NCBI GenBank assembly: GCA_905480095.1
Contig: CAJQPF010000162.1
Span: 1 to 34,389 of the forward strand
Length of the DNA stretch: 34,389 bases
Reading direction: 5' to 3'
DNA from: an uncultured Flavobacteriales bacterium
Lineage (GTDB): Bacteria > Bacteroidota > Bacteroidia > Flavobacteriales_D > Sanyastnellaceae
Below the pieces are notes generated by a model, which was given only the letters and a program-made list of their open reading frames with translations, did no database searches and had not been told where the DNA came from. Made by a program: the position numbers and the translations under genes. Shown piece by piece: positions 24,327 to 31,837 of this stretch (its first letter is position 1; every line of letters starts with the position of its first letter).

Positions 24327-25201
24327 TCCAAAACGCCTTCAGACACATAGAAGGCAGTGGGTCCATTCCTAGAATAACGTCCTTGTTGTCTCTTGTGCTA
24401 TTGTTGGGTGGATTTCATGCTCACGCATTCGATATTACATTTGAGCCTCCACGTGACACTGTGTTAATCAATGGCCACATTATTAACATCACGGCCAACG
24501 TAGAAATAGATACGGTTGGGAAGCGGCCTGAAAAGTCACCATTTAGAAAGTGGATTAATGACGCAGATTTTATTGCTTTAGGCAGAGTTGGTCTAGAAAT
24601 AGGGCGGGAGGATGTTCCTCAAAACGATTTCTATCAGGTTGAAAACGACATCAGATTCCCCGAGTTAAGTCTCGCAGTAGCACATCCTTTTGGCGCATCT
24701 TTTCAATGGTACTACAGAGGAGGTGTTTCTGTGGGATTGTCTCAAATATTTGATGCAGAAAGCGTAAATGAAAATGCCATTGGATATGTGTGGGAAGGTC
24801 TTGATGTATTTGAAATTTACACTGATGTTGTCGATGTTCAAGGCAATGAATATGACACCATCCCAGCGCCAATCAGATTCACACCTAAACTGAGACTTGC
24901 CTTGGGCATGGAATGGCATGGTGTGATGAGAGCTGCTGAGGGCTGGGTATGGGGTGCACAATTGGAGTGGTTGCCCAAAAAGAATGAAGTCGCAAGACTC
25001 TATCCAACACCTGCACTAGGAGAACCAGATCCCGTGTCGTCTGATCTAACGTATGATGTCATTCGTCATGAAACCAATGCACTGCAAGTGAGGGCATTTA
25101 CCAGTTGGTCGGCGTGGAATTCTCCTTTGTTTTTGAGGGCAGAAGTGTGTTGGGCGCCAACACACTCTTCGGCATGGGTGGCTTTGGGCTATAGATGGTG
25201 A
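24323..25201 (+). CDS. Predicted outer-membrane beta-barrel protein, uncharacterised
   Basis: 292 residues from the ATG at 24323. The track's ATG at 24290 would overlap the previous gene by 37 bp, whereas 24323 gives the classic 4-nt ATGA overlap and still leaves a full signal peptide (hydrophobic core SLLSLVLLLGGF, ending AHAF). The mature part alternates polar and aromatic residues in strand-length segments (ASFQWYYRGGVSVGLSQIF; PKLRLALGMEW; GWVWGAQLEWL; LQVRAFTSW; LFLRAEVCW; WVALGYRW) and ends in Trp, as outer-membrane barrels do. I recognise no named family. As third gene of the sigma operon it is a candidate surface sensor or scaffold. There are too few strands for a transporter of TonB size. 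Confidence 0.75.
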   Translation: MIQNAFRHIEGSGSIPRITSLLSLVLLLGGFHAHAFDITFEPPRDTVLINGHIINITANVEIDTVGKRPEKSPFRKWINDADFIALGRVGLEIGREDVPQNDFYQVENDIRFPELSLAVAHPFGASFQWYYRGGVSVGLSQIFDAESVNENAIGYVWEGLDVFEIYTDVVDVQGNEYDTIPAPIRFTPKLRLALGMEWHGVMRAAEGWVWGAQLEWLPKKNEVARLYPTPALGEPDPVSSDLTYDVIRHETNALQVRAFTSWSAWNSPLFLRAEVCWAPTHSSAWVALGYRW

Positions 25202-25229
25202 AAAAGTTGTGTTTTATCTCTGTGATGTC

Positions 25230-25237
25230 TATATTGC
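25230..25237 (+). promoter_or_regulatory. Candidate -7 element of the T9SS protein gene (TAnnTTGC variant)
   Basis: TATATTGC ends 6 bases before the ATG at 25244. A TTG at 25207-25209 lies 20 bp upstream as a possible -33. The identical octamer precedes ruvX on the other strand. This suggests the gene can be transcribed separately from the sigma operon 42 bp upstream. Confidence 0.4.
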
Positions 25238-25243
25238 AAGAGA

Positions 25244-26317
25244 ATGACTTCGCTGAAAACCAATATTGACAAGATAAACAAGGCTATTATGCCGACATGC
25301 GTGTTTTTGAGCGTTTGCGTTTTCTTGGTTTTTTCTGGTTCATTCTCAGCCCAAGTCTATGTTTTAAATGGTGGTTTTGAGATTAGTGAAACGGTGCCTA
25401 ATCAATCAGGGCAGTGGGAATTAATGAACAACTGGTCAAATGCTGGAAGTGCAGAAGCAAATCCAGATTATTATCACACATTCGGCTACAATGGGGGTGA
25501 TTTGCCAGAGACTCCACTTGCATATGTCAATGCATATGAAGGCTATGCCATTGCAGGTGTTGAGGTGAGTGAACGGTCTGGGTCGAACATGAGAGAGTAT
25601 TTGACCGGGCAGTTTTCTGAACCTTTGAAAGTTGGAAAACGTTATGAATTCTCTTTCGCGATTACAAATGGAGATGTCTATGCGCACAGTTCAGCGGGGC
25701 TTGGAGTGAGTGATTTGGGCATTGCATTTTCTTCAGAAGCATTACAACAGACAGCACGCGACCCGATCTACACTGAACCTCAGTTTACACTTTCTCACAT
25801 TCAATATTACCAAGGATGGAAAGTCATCAAATTTGCGTTTACTGCAAGTGACAACTACAAATACTTCACGTTCGGTTTGTTTGGCGTTGAAGTCGGAAAA
25901 CAAATTTTATCTTTACAAGGCCCAGGCAGAACCAAAGCATATTATTTTGTGGATGACTTCTCGATTAGGGACCTCACGTCAGAACTTCAAACAGACAACG
26001 ATCCCGACAGAGGTGAGCTTAATAATCTTTTTTCACTTGAAAGCAGTACGTTTGTTCCGACAGCATTTTCTCCTAACAATGACAATGTTAACGACATCTT
26101 CAAACCGTCCTTAAGAGACAATCGCGGTGCTTTGTTAAGAGTTTTTGATCGCAACGGCGCGATGATTTGGGAGTGTACAGATGATGAGCCAAGTTGGGCC
26201 GGATACAATCGCATTGGCGGTATCGCACAACAAGGCCTCTACTTATGGACCTTAGATGTCGTCCTTGAAGACGGATCAGTTGAGGAGATGTCTGGCCCTG
26301 TGACGCTTTTAAAATAA
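25244..26317 (+). CDS. T9SS-secreted surface protein with type B (gliding-associated) C-terminal sorting domain
   Basis: 357 residues. A long N-terminal region with a hydrophobic core (about 16-35, ending FSAQ) is a signal peptide; an internal ATG at 25289 would give a more compact one. Residues 38-250 form a beta-rich domain resembling carbohydrate-binding jelly rolls (VLNGGFEISE, then YEFSFAITNGD and AYYFVDDFSIRDL). I do not assign a CBM family. The last 90 residues are the type B sorting domain: FVPTAFSPNNDNVNDIFKP, then LLRVFDRNGAMIWE and GGIAQQGLYLWTLDVVLEDG. This domain targets proteins through the type IX secretion system to the cell surface. It lies 42 bp after the outer-membrane protein gene. 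Confidence 0.9.
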   Translation: MTSLKTNIDKINKAIMPTCVFLSVCVFLVFSGSFSAQVYVLNGGFEISETVPNQSGQWELMNNWSNAGSAEANPDYYHTFGYNGGDLPETPLAYVNAYEGYAIAGVEVSERSGSNMREYLTGQFSEPLKVGKRYEFSFAITNGDVYAHSSAGLGVSDLGIAFSSEALQQTARDPIYTEPQFTLSHIQYYQGWKVIKFAFTASDNYKYFTFGLFGVEVGKQILSLQGPGRTKAYYFVDDFSIRDLTSELQTDNDPDRGELNNLFSLESSTFVPTAFSPNNDNVNDIFKPSLRDNRGALLRVFDRNGAMIWECTDDEPSWAGYNRIGGIAQQGLYLWTLDVVLEDGSVEEMSGPVTLLK

Positions 26318-26338
26318 GGTCTCTAAAACATTCATATT

Positions 26339-27916
26339 TTGCATACAAAAGATGCGCGTGAATATCCCGGGCTAAGTACACTTGTACTCGACCACTTGAC
26401 CCATCAAAAGTCAGGTGTCAACCTTCGACCTTTAATTGAGGATAAAAACATTAAGGAAACAGTCTGCGAGGTTTTAGAAGAACAATACCGAAATCTCAAT
26501 TTGACGTTGCCACTCGGTTTAAGTAAATTCCGTGAAGATGGGGCCAGAACGGTCACCACAGGTCACCAACTTCAAATTGCAGGAGGACCTGCGTTTTTAC
26601 ATTACAAGACCATCACTGCGATTCGTCTTGCCCGTCAAATTGAAGCAGACACAGGAGAGAAAGTGGTGCCCGTCTTTTGGATGGCGTCTGAAGACCATGA
26701 TTTTAAGGAGGTCAGTTGGGTGAATGGTGAGGCTGGCAAGCATGTGTGGTCGAGTCCTTTATCGGACTTGAAATTGCCTGTCGGAAGATTGCGTTTGGAT
26801 GGCGTGAAGGAATGTTTGACGTCTTGGGGGGAGGATATGGGACAGGGTGGCAATGACTTTCGATCAGATTTTCAATCCATCTCTGAGTGTTATGATTTGT
26901 CACAAAAAAACAATGAGCGTTATTCTGATCTTTTCAGAAGGTGGATGCATGTGTGGTACGGGGACACGGAGTTGATCGTGATAGATGCAGATAGCCCCAA
27001 ACTTAAAGCGTTGGCTTCGGATCTCTTTTCCGATGAATTCACAACAAAGGGCATTCGTGACAGTGTCCGTAAAACGTCAGATGATTTAAGTGCAAAGGGA
27101 TTCAAAGCATCAGCGCATATAAGGGACGTGAATCTATTCTATATGCCCGAGGCGGCGTCTAGAGTAGGAATCATTAAAGATGAATGCGGAGGGTTTGCTT
27201 CTGGGGATCAACCCTTAAATAAAGGCGGGATTGAGTGGGGTGAGTGGTGCAAAGACAATGCTGAAAAATTGAGTCCCAGTGCGTTGTTACGCCCTTTTTA
27301 TCAAGAGCTTCTATTGCCGAATGTCAGCGTGGTTTTAGGGCCAGGCGAATTAAGTTACTGGAAGCAATTACAAGGTGCCTTTGCCTTGAAGCAGATGGAC
27401 ATGCCCGGTTTGCACCTGAGGGACCATGTCCTTGTCTTAGATAAGGAAATGCAAGCACATGCCGCAGAAGTGGGGTGGTCGTTTGAGAAAGGATGGTGGG
27501 ATGAGAATGAATGGGTCAGCACATGGATTGAGGGCCAACTCCCGAACAAAACAAGAGAGGTAGATGTCGTTTTGTCTGATTTGCAGCAACTTATTGAGGG
27601 CGTTTCCGCTTCAGTAGATCAAACGTTAAAGCCTGCAGCTTCTGCCAGTGCGTCGGGAATGAGAAAGATTTGGGAAGCGCAACAAAAGAAAATGAAAAAA
27701 GCAATTCGGAGACAGAATCCCGACAAAATCAATGCGATTTCTCGGAGTGCCTCTAAAATTTGCAGGAAGAACAGTCCCCAAGATAGATTCATGAATTTCC
27801 ATCATCTGGCAAGTCAGTTTGGGGGGTTCCATGCCTTGCGTGACCGCCTGATCGATGCCGAGGTGCCGCCCATGGAACTCACGTCATCTTTTATGCACAT
27901 TGTGGAGGAAGAATAA
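26339..27916 (+). CDS. bshC: Bacillithiol biosynthesis cysteine-adding enzyme BshC
   Basis: 525 residues, family-typical. BshC is proposed to add cysteine to GlcN-malate in the last step of bacillithiol synthesis. Diagnostic strings are TVTTGHQLQIAGGPAFLHYKTITAIRLAR and VVPVFWMASEDHDFKEVSWV; LNKGG, LRPFYQELLLPNVSVVLGPGELSYWKQL and HNFHHLASQFGG-like sequence follow. A predicted coiled-coil insert (about 400-475) is normal for the family. The start is TTG. The only in-frame codons between it and an upstream stop are ATT, CAT and AAC, and the N-terminal YPGLSTLVLDHL aligns with the family start, so TTG is well supported. It follows the T9SS protein gene by 21 bp; bshA and bshB are not in the window. 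Confidence 0.94.
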   Translation: MHTKDAREYPGLSTLVLDHLTHQKSGVNLRPLIEDKNIKETVCEVLEEQYRNLNLTLPLGLSKFREDGARTVTTGHQLQIAGGPAFLHYKTITAIRLARQIEADTGEKVVPVFWMASEDHDFKEVSWVNGEAGKHVWSSPLSDLKLPVGRLRLDGVKECLTSWGEDMGQGGNDFRSDFQSISECYDLSQKNNERYSDLFRRWMHVWYGDTELIVIDADSPKLKALASDLFSDEFTTKGIRDSVRKTSDDLSAKGFKASAHIRDVNLFYMPEAASRVGIIKDECGGFASGDQPLNKGGIEWGEWCKDNAEKLSPSALLRPFYQELLLPNVSVVLGPGELSYWKQLQGAFALKQMDMPGLHLRDHVLVLDKEMQAHAAEVGWSFEKGWWDENEWVSTWIEGQLPNKTREVDVVLSDLQQLIEGVSASVDQTLKPAASASASGMRKIWEAQQKKMKKAIRRQNPDKINAISRSASKICRKNSPQDRFMNFHHLASQFGGFHALRDRLIDAEVPPMELTSSFMHIVEEE

Positions 27917-27975
27917 ATCATAAAAGAAGCATCTCAATCGATGGTGCTTTCAGAGATTAGTGGTACTTTGGTTTT

Positions 27976-28404
27976 ATGGAAAAAAACGCAAACCTTCATT
28001 CTGTTAAAGATGCAAATGGAGACACCGCATCGCCGCAATTAAAGGACAATATTAAAAATTATCTCATCGACATTGATGGCACGATTACGGAAGATGTGCC
28101 CAATGAGGAGCCAGAAAGGATGGCCACTTGCATGCCCTTTCCAGATGCGCTTGAGACCATGACACGTTGGTATGAAGAGGGGCATATCCTCACGTTTTTT
28201 ACATCAAGAACGGAAGATCACAGAGTGGTTACTGAGGCTTGGCTAAAGAAACATTCGATCAGGTACCATGGACTCTTGATGGGCAAGCCCCGTGGAGGCA
28301 ATTACCACTGGATAGACAATCACATCGTACGCGCGACTCGCTTTGAGGGGAAATTCACGGATATGGTACGCCAAACAAAAACAGTCGAGGTTTTTGACAG
28401 CTAA
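27976..28404 (+). CDS. Small HAD-superfamily hydrolase
   Basis: 142 residues. HAD motif I is DIDGT (Asp32, Asp34, in NYLIDIDGTITED). Motif II is in LTFFTSRTE, a lysine in LLMGKPRGG serves as motif III, and the acidic motif IV is in HWIDNH. This is a complete minimal HAD core without a cap domain, so a phosphatase acting on a small or macromolecular phosphate is likely. Short Bacteroidota relatives are sometimes labelled as phosphoheptose isomerase, which the motifs do not support. The first 25 residues before the core are polar and probably disordered. The substrate is unknown. A shorter -7-like TACTTTG ends 5 bases before the ATG. It converges with ruvX across a 6-bp gap. Confidence 0.85.
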   Translation: MEKNANLHSVKDANGDTASPQLKDNIKNYLIDIDGTITEDVPNEEPERMATCMPFPDALETMTRWYEEGHILTFFTSRTEDHRVVTEAWLKKHSIRYHGLLMGKPRGGNYHWIDNHIVRATRFEGKFTDMVRQTKTVEVFDS

Positions 28405-28410
28405 CCGCAA

Positions 28411-28821
28411 TTATCTGCTTTGCAGAAAGCGCTGCAAAATGATCGCCGCAGCCACTTTGTCAAGTGCGCCTTTTTCCCTTCGGTTTTTTTTATTCATACC
28501 CCCTGAGATCATGGCTGACATGGCTTCGTTGCTTGTATCTCCTTCGTCAACCTGATGAACTGGGAGGGAAGGGTATGTTTTTTCTAAGAAAAGAATAAAT
28601 TGACTGATTCCAACACTGCTGTCTGTTTGACTTCCAACCATAAGCCCTGGCACACCGACAACAAATCCGCCGCACGGCTCGTCTTTCATTAACCGAGCGA
28701 TTTCAGCGTTTAACCCTTGTGTTTCAATTGTTTTTAAAGGTGTGGCAATGATTACATTGCTGTCGGTAACAGCAATCCCGGTTCTTTTTGCGCCCCAATC
28801 GAATGCGATATACCTTGACAT
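28411..28821 (-). CDS. ruvX: Putative pre-16S rRNA nuclease / Holliday junction resolvase homolog YqgF
   Basis: 136 residues from the ATG at 28821. The track's start at 28857 (GTG) adds 12 residues before the conserved MSRYIAFDWGAKRTGIAV and crosses the promoter motif, so I reject it. RNase-H-fold signatures are present: the first aspartate in FDWGAKRTG, the central FVVGVPGLMVGS, and the end pattern HQVDEGDTSNEA with ALDKVAAAIILQRFL. In E. coli the family trims the 5' end of 16S rRNA, and a resolvase role has also been proposed. It is divergent from dapD; the TATATTGC motif ends 4 bases before the start. Confidence 0.93.
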   Translation of the reverse strand: MSRYIAFDWGAKRTGIAVTDSNVIIATPLKTIETQGLNAEIARLMKDEPCGGFVVGVPGLMVGSQTDSSVGISQFILFLEKTYPSLPVHQVDEGDTSNEAMSAMISGGMNKKNRREKGALDKVAAAIILQRFLQSR

Positions 28822-28825
28822 AGGT

Positions 28826-28833
28826 GCAATATA
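28826..28833 (-). promoter_or_regulatory. Candidate -7 element of ruvX (TAnnTTGC variant)
   Basis: TATATTGC on the minus strand ends 4 bases (ACCT) before the ATG at 28821. It is identical to the element before the T9SS protein gene, which argues that TAnnTTGC is a usable variant in this genome. It predicts a leaderless mRNA. Confidence 0.4.
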
Positions 28834-28845
28834 CAAGTGAGAACA

Positions 28846-28853
28846 TACCTTTA
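28846..28853 (+). promoter_or_regulatory. Candidate -7 element of dapD
   Basis: TACCTTTA matches TAnnTTTG except at the last base and ends 21 bases before the ATG at 28875. It lies in the 53-bp gap shared with the divergent ruvX promoter. No -33 partner was seen. Confidence 0.3.
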
Positions 28854-28874
28854 CCACTTATATACTAACAGTAA

Positions 28875-29681
28875 ATGAAAAATACAATAGAGTCTATTTG
28901 GGATGACAGGTCGCTTCTGGATACAAAAGAAGCCCGAGATGCCATTGCTGATGTGATGCAAAAGCTTGACACAGGCGTTTTACGATGTGCATCACCTGAT
29001 GGTGACGGTTGGGTTGTGAATGATTGGGTCAAGAAAGCGGTTGTCTTGAATTTTCCAATTCAAGAGATGACGACGATTGAGGCCGGTCCTTTTGAGTTTC
29101 ACGACAAGATGCCTCTTAAAACGGGCTATGCAAAGGCAGGGGTGAGAGTGGTTCCGCATGCCATTGCCCGTTATGGAGCGTTTATTGCCAAAGATGTGAT
29201 TCTTATGCCGAGTTACATTAACCTCGGAGCATATGTTGATTCTGGCACCATGATCGATACTTGGGCCACGGTCGGGTCCTGTGCCCAAATCGGTAAGGAT
29301 GTTCATATCAGCGGTGGGGTTGGAATTGGAGGCGTACTCGAGCCCTTACAGGCTTCCCCAGTAATCATTGAAGATGGGGCTTTTGTCGGTTCCAGATGCA
29401 TTGTGGTTGAGGGCGTGAGGGTAGGAAAGGAAGCGGTTTTGGGAGCCGGTGTCGTGCTGACATCGAGTACATTGATTCTGGATGTGACCGGGGACAAACC
29501 TGTGGAGCACAGAGGTTATATCCCACCAAGATCTGTTGTGATTCCAGGGACACGGCCAAAAAAATTCCCCGCTGGTACATACGATATTCCTTGTGCATTA
29601 ATCATCGGAAAACGGAGTGAAAGTACCGACAGAAAAACGTCTTTAAACAGTGCGCTGAGGGAGCATGATGTGGCCGTTTAG
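28875..29681 (+). CDS. dapD: 2,3,4,5-tetrahydropyridine-2,6-dicarboxylate N-succinyltransferase
   Basis: 268 residues, close to the 274 of E. coli DapD. It uses succinyl-CoA to succinylate tetrahydrodipicolinate in the lysine/diaminopimelate pathway, which supplies the peptidoglycan cross-linking amino acid. The N-terminal helical domain contains GWVVNDWVKKAVVLNF. The left-handed beta-helix of hexapeptide repeats begins near residue 95 (GVRVVPHAIARYGAFIAKDVILMPSYINLGAYVDSGTMIDTW) and includes GIGGVLEPLQASPVIIEDGAFVGSRCIVVEGV. The C-terminal strand region (PAGTYDIPCALIIGKRSE) completes the family pattern. It precedes dnaN by 86 bp on the same strand. Confidence 0.97.
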   Translation: MKNTIESIWDDRSLLDTKEARDAIADVMQKLDTGVLRCASPDGDGWVVNDWVKKAVVLNFPIQEMTTIEAGPFEFHDKMPLKTGYAKAGVRVVPHAIARYGAFIAKDVILMPSYINLGAYVDSGTMIDTWATVGSCAQIGKDVHISGGVGIGGVLEPLQASPVIIEDGAFVGSRCIVVEGVRVGKEAVLGAGVVLTSSTLILDVTGDKPVEHRGYIPPRSVVIPGTRPKKFPAGTYDIPCALIIGKRSESTDRKTSLNSALREHDVAV

Positions 29682-29691
29682 CGGTGAGATG

Positions 29692-29708
29692 ACAAAAGTG
29701 TGTTTTGT
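29692..29708. repeat. 6-bp inverted repeat between dapD and dnaN
   Basis: ACAAAA and TTTTGT flank GTGTG, 11 bp after the dapD stop. It is A/T-only at the outer stem and has no T-tract, so it is a poor terminator. The TTTTG inside the right arm could instead be a -33 element, but no matching -7 lies at the right distance. Confidence 0.25.
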
Positions 29709-29742
29709 GTGGAAAAATTGAGCTCTTTTTTCGAGGGAATCG

Positions 29743-29748
29743 AGGAGG
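29743..29748 (+). promoter_or_regulatory. Shine-Dalgarno-like AGGAGG upstream of dnaN
   Basis: A perfect AGGAGG lies 4 bases before the in-frame ATG at 29753 and 19 bases before the family-supported ATG at 29768. It is the clearest SD-like site I noticed in the window. It may help initiation at 29753, giving a clamp with five extra N-terminal residues (MHIYT), or it may be chance. Confidence 0.35.
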
Positions 29749-29767
29749 ATTCATGCATATTTACACC

Positions 29768-30886
29768 ATGCATTTTATAGTATCTAGCACCCACCTACTT
29801 CGACACCTTCAAATCTTGAGCGGTGTCCTAAGTAACAGCAACACCTTGCCCATCTTAGATCACTTTTTATTTGATCTGGCTCCCGGAGAGGCTGTTATTT
29901 CAGCAAGCGATCTCGAGACCACGATGACCGTTCAACTCGAAGTGAGAACTGAAGACAAAGGAACGATTGCGATCCCCGCAAAGATGTTGTTGGAAATCCT
30001 CAAAGCATTCCCAGACATTCCTTTGACGTTTAAAATCGACACAGACACCTTTGCCATCGAGTTAGTGAGTGATGCGGGAAAGTATAAACTTACAGGAGCA
30101 AATGGAGAAGAATTTCCAAAAACCCCTGAACTAGAAGGGGTATCCAACGTTGAATTGACAGCGGACACCTTGGTGAAAGCGATTAACCGAACAATTTTCG
30201 CAGCTGGATCAGATGACCTCAGACCAGTGATGTCAGGCATTTTCTTTGAGTTATATGAGGACAGTATTCGTTTTGTTTCTACCGATGCACACCGACTCGT
30301 ACGTTATGCAAGAACAGATGCGAAAGCGAATGAATCTTCTCAGTTTATCGTTCCTAAGAAGCCGCTTAACCTCTTAAAGGCGGCTGCAACATCCGCAGAA
30401 ACTGTGGTATTGAGTTTCAACGAATCAAATGCGAAGTTCTCTTTCAATGATGTGTCTATCTCGTGTCGTTTGATTGAAGGCAAGTATCCCAACTATGATG
30501 CGGTCATCCCTAAGGAGAACCCAAATAGGATGACGATTAATCGGATGGACTTTCTTCAAGCCATACGGAGGGTGGCTATTTTTGCAAATAAAACGACGCA
30601 TCAGGTACGTTTGAGAATTGCAGGGAGTGAGTTGACAGTGAATGCAGAAGATTTGGATTTTGCAAATGAAGCCTCAGAGCGTCTGACATGCAGCTATCAA
30701 GGAGAGGATATTGAAATTGGGTTTAACAGCAGATTCTTGGCTGACATGCTTAATAACATTGACGCACCAGAAATTACTTTAGAATTAAGTGCGCCGAATA
30801 GGGCAGGAATCATTCGTCCTTCAGAGCCTGAAGAAAGTGGCGAAGACCTCCTGATGCTCGTGATGCCAGTCATGCTCAACTCATAA
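29768..30886 (+). CDS. dnaN: DNA polymerase III beta subunit (sliding clamp)
   Basis: 372 residues from the ATG at 29768. The track's start at 29705 adds 21 residues; MHFIVSSTHLLRHLQILSGVLSNSNTLPILDHFLF is the canonical Bacteroidota clamp N-terminus, so 29768 is preferred, with the ATG at 29753 as the alternative. The clamp rings DNA and tethers polymerases, MutS, ligase and others. All three clamp domains are present: PILDHFLFDL and IAIPAKMLLEILKAFPD in the first, FVSTDAHRLVRYAR in the second, and YPNYDAVIPKENPN with the closing LMLVMPVMLNS in the third. An AGGAGG at 29743-29748 lies 4 bases before the 29753 ATG. This is notable because Shine-Dalgarno sites are rare upstream of other genes here. 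dnaA is not adjacent. Confidence 0.97.
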   Translation: MHFIVSSTHLLRHLQILSGVLSNSNTLPILDHFLFDLAPGEAVISASDLETTMTVQLEVRTEDKGTIAIPAKMLLEILKAFPDIPLTFKIDTDTFAIELVSDAGKYKLTGANGEEFPKTPELEGVSNVELTADTLVKAINRTIFAAGSDDLRPVMSGIFFELYEDSIRFVSTDAHRLVRYARTDAKANESSQFIVPKKPLNLLKAAATSAETVVLSFNESNAKFSFNDVSISCRLIEGKYPNYDAVIPKENPNRMTINRMDFLQAIRRVAIFANKTTHQVRLRIAGSELTVNAEDLDFANEASERLTCSYQGEDIEIGFNSRFLADMLNNIDAPEITLELSAPNRAGIIRPSEPEESGEDLLMLVMPVMLNS

Positions 30887-30896
30887 GCCGTCGACG

Positions 30897-31748
30897 TTAC
30901 TTTTCGCGCGGTCTTTTTTTGTTGGGTGGGGTGTTTTTATCGCCTGGGACTTTTTTAGGTCGAGGCACCCAGTGATAGTTGACATTCTCTTCCCCGGTAT
31001 GTCCCACATGAGCGTCATTGCTTTCGGGGTTTATGTCATTCTCAAGTGCTGATTTCTCTCTTTGAGCCAATGTGTCTGGGTGATTTGGGTTCCCTCTCAT
31101 CCACCATTCTGGCAAATCTTCGTGTGCAGCTTCAGAAATTTCAAATTTGTAAACCGGGTTTTTGGGGCCACTGTTTCTGTAGTAAAACGCAAGGATAGAA
31201 CCTGAAATGGCGCCTGCCAAATGACCTTCCCAGCTGACACCTTCCTTTATTGGGAGCATGAGCCAAATCATACCGCCATACAGAAACACCACGACAAGTG
31301 TGATGCGTAACAGCAACAGGTTCTTGCGAACGAGTCCACTAACAAAGAGGAAGGCTGCGAGTCCATAAACGAGTCCACTTGCGCCGATGTGATTTGATGG
31401 CGCTACCCCGATAAGCCAAAGCAAAATGCCGCTGGTCAAAAACATGATCGCCCAAACACGAATGGCGAGGGATCTGTAAAAATAGAAGAGCAATCCATTG
31501 AGTACAAAAAAGGATGCGGTGTTGTTCCAAATATGTGACAATCCGCCATGAAGGAAGGGATATGTGAAGATGCCTTTCAGCCCTTTCAACTCTCTTGGAC
31601 GATTGCCATATTGATTCAGGTTGAGGTCAAAAGCGTAGTCAATTAAGAATACACTCCAAATCGCAATCAGGAAAAGCATTGTAAACCAGAGCGCAAAGTG
31701 CAATCTTTGTTTGTCAGTGATCGATGTTTTACGCGGATTAGATTTCAT
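30897..31748 (-). CDS. Rhomboid-family intramembrane serine protease
   Basis: 283 residues from the ATG at 31748; the track's start at 31772 adds 8 residues and crosses the promoter motif. Rhomboids cleave transmembrane segments inside the membrane. The catalytic dyad is visible: Ser124 in HIGASGLVYG and His176 in WEGHLAGAISG. The L1-region signature HGGLSHIWNN is also present. There are about six membrane helices (from about residue 18 to 190). The last 90 residues form a soluble tail with WWMRGNPNHPDT and a polar, finally lysine/arginine-rich end. The substrate is unknown. It converges with dnaN across a 10-bp gap and is divergent from the SirB1-family gene. Confidence 0.92.
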   Translation of the reverse strand: MKSNPRKTSITDKQRLHFALWFTMLFLIAIWSVFLIDYAFDLNLNQYGNRPRELKGLKGIFTYPFLHGGLSHIWNNTASFFVLNGLLFYFYRSLAIRVWAIMFLTSGILLWLIGVAPSNHIGASGLVYGLAAFLFVSGLVRKNLLLLRITLVVVFLYGGMIWLMLPIKEGVSWEGHLAGAISGSILAFYYRNSGPKNPVYKFEISEAAHEDLPEWWMRGNPNHPDTLAQREKSALENDINPESNDAHVGHTGEENVNYHWVPRPKKVPGDKNTPPNKKRPREK

Positions 31749-31753
31749 TACTG

Positions 31754-31761
31754 CTAAGTTA
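31754..31761 (-). promoter_or_regulatory. Candidate -7 element of the rhomboid gene
   Basis: TAACTTAG on the minus strand differs from TAnnTTTG at one position and ends 5 bases before the ATG at 31748. This supports that start and predicts a leaderless or nearly leaderless mRNA. Confidence 0.35.
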
Positions 31762-31824
31762 CCAATCAACACCTTGAATATGATAAGTGATTTTTTTAAG
31801 TCAAAAGTCCTCGAATTGTAGGCT

Positions 31825-31832
31825 TAGATTTG
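31825..31832 (+). promoter_or_regulatory. -7 promoter element upstream of the SirB1-family gene
   Basis: TAGATTTG is a perfect TAnnTTTG match, identical to the M23 gene's element. It ends 5 bases before an ATG at 31838 that opens a three-codon ORF (ATG AGT ACC TGA), and 33 bases before the real start at 31866. No -33 TTTG is visible. Confidence 0.5.
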
Positions 31833-31837
31833 AAGAC

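Noticed and set aside
27926-27953. Hairpin after bshC as a terminator
   Set aside because: The stem around AAGCA...TGCTT needs a bulge and has no following T-tract.
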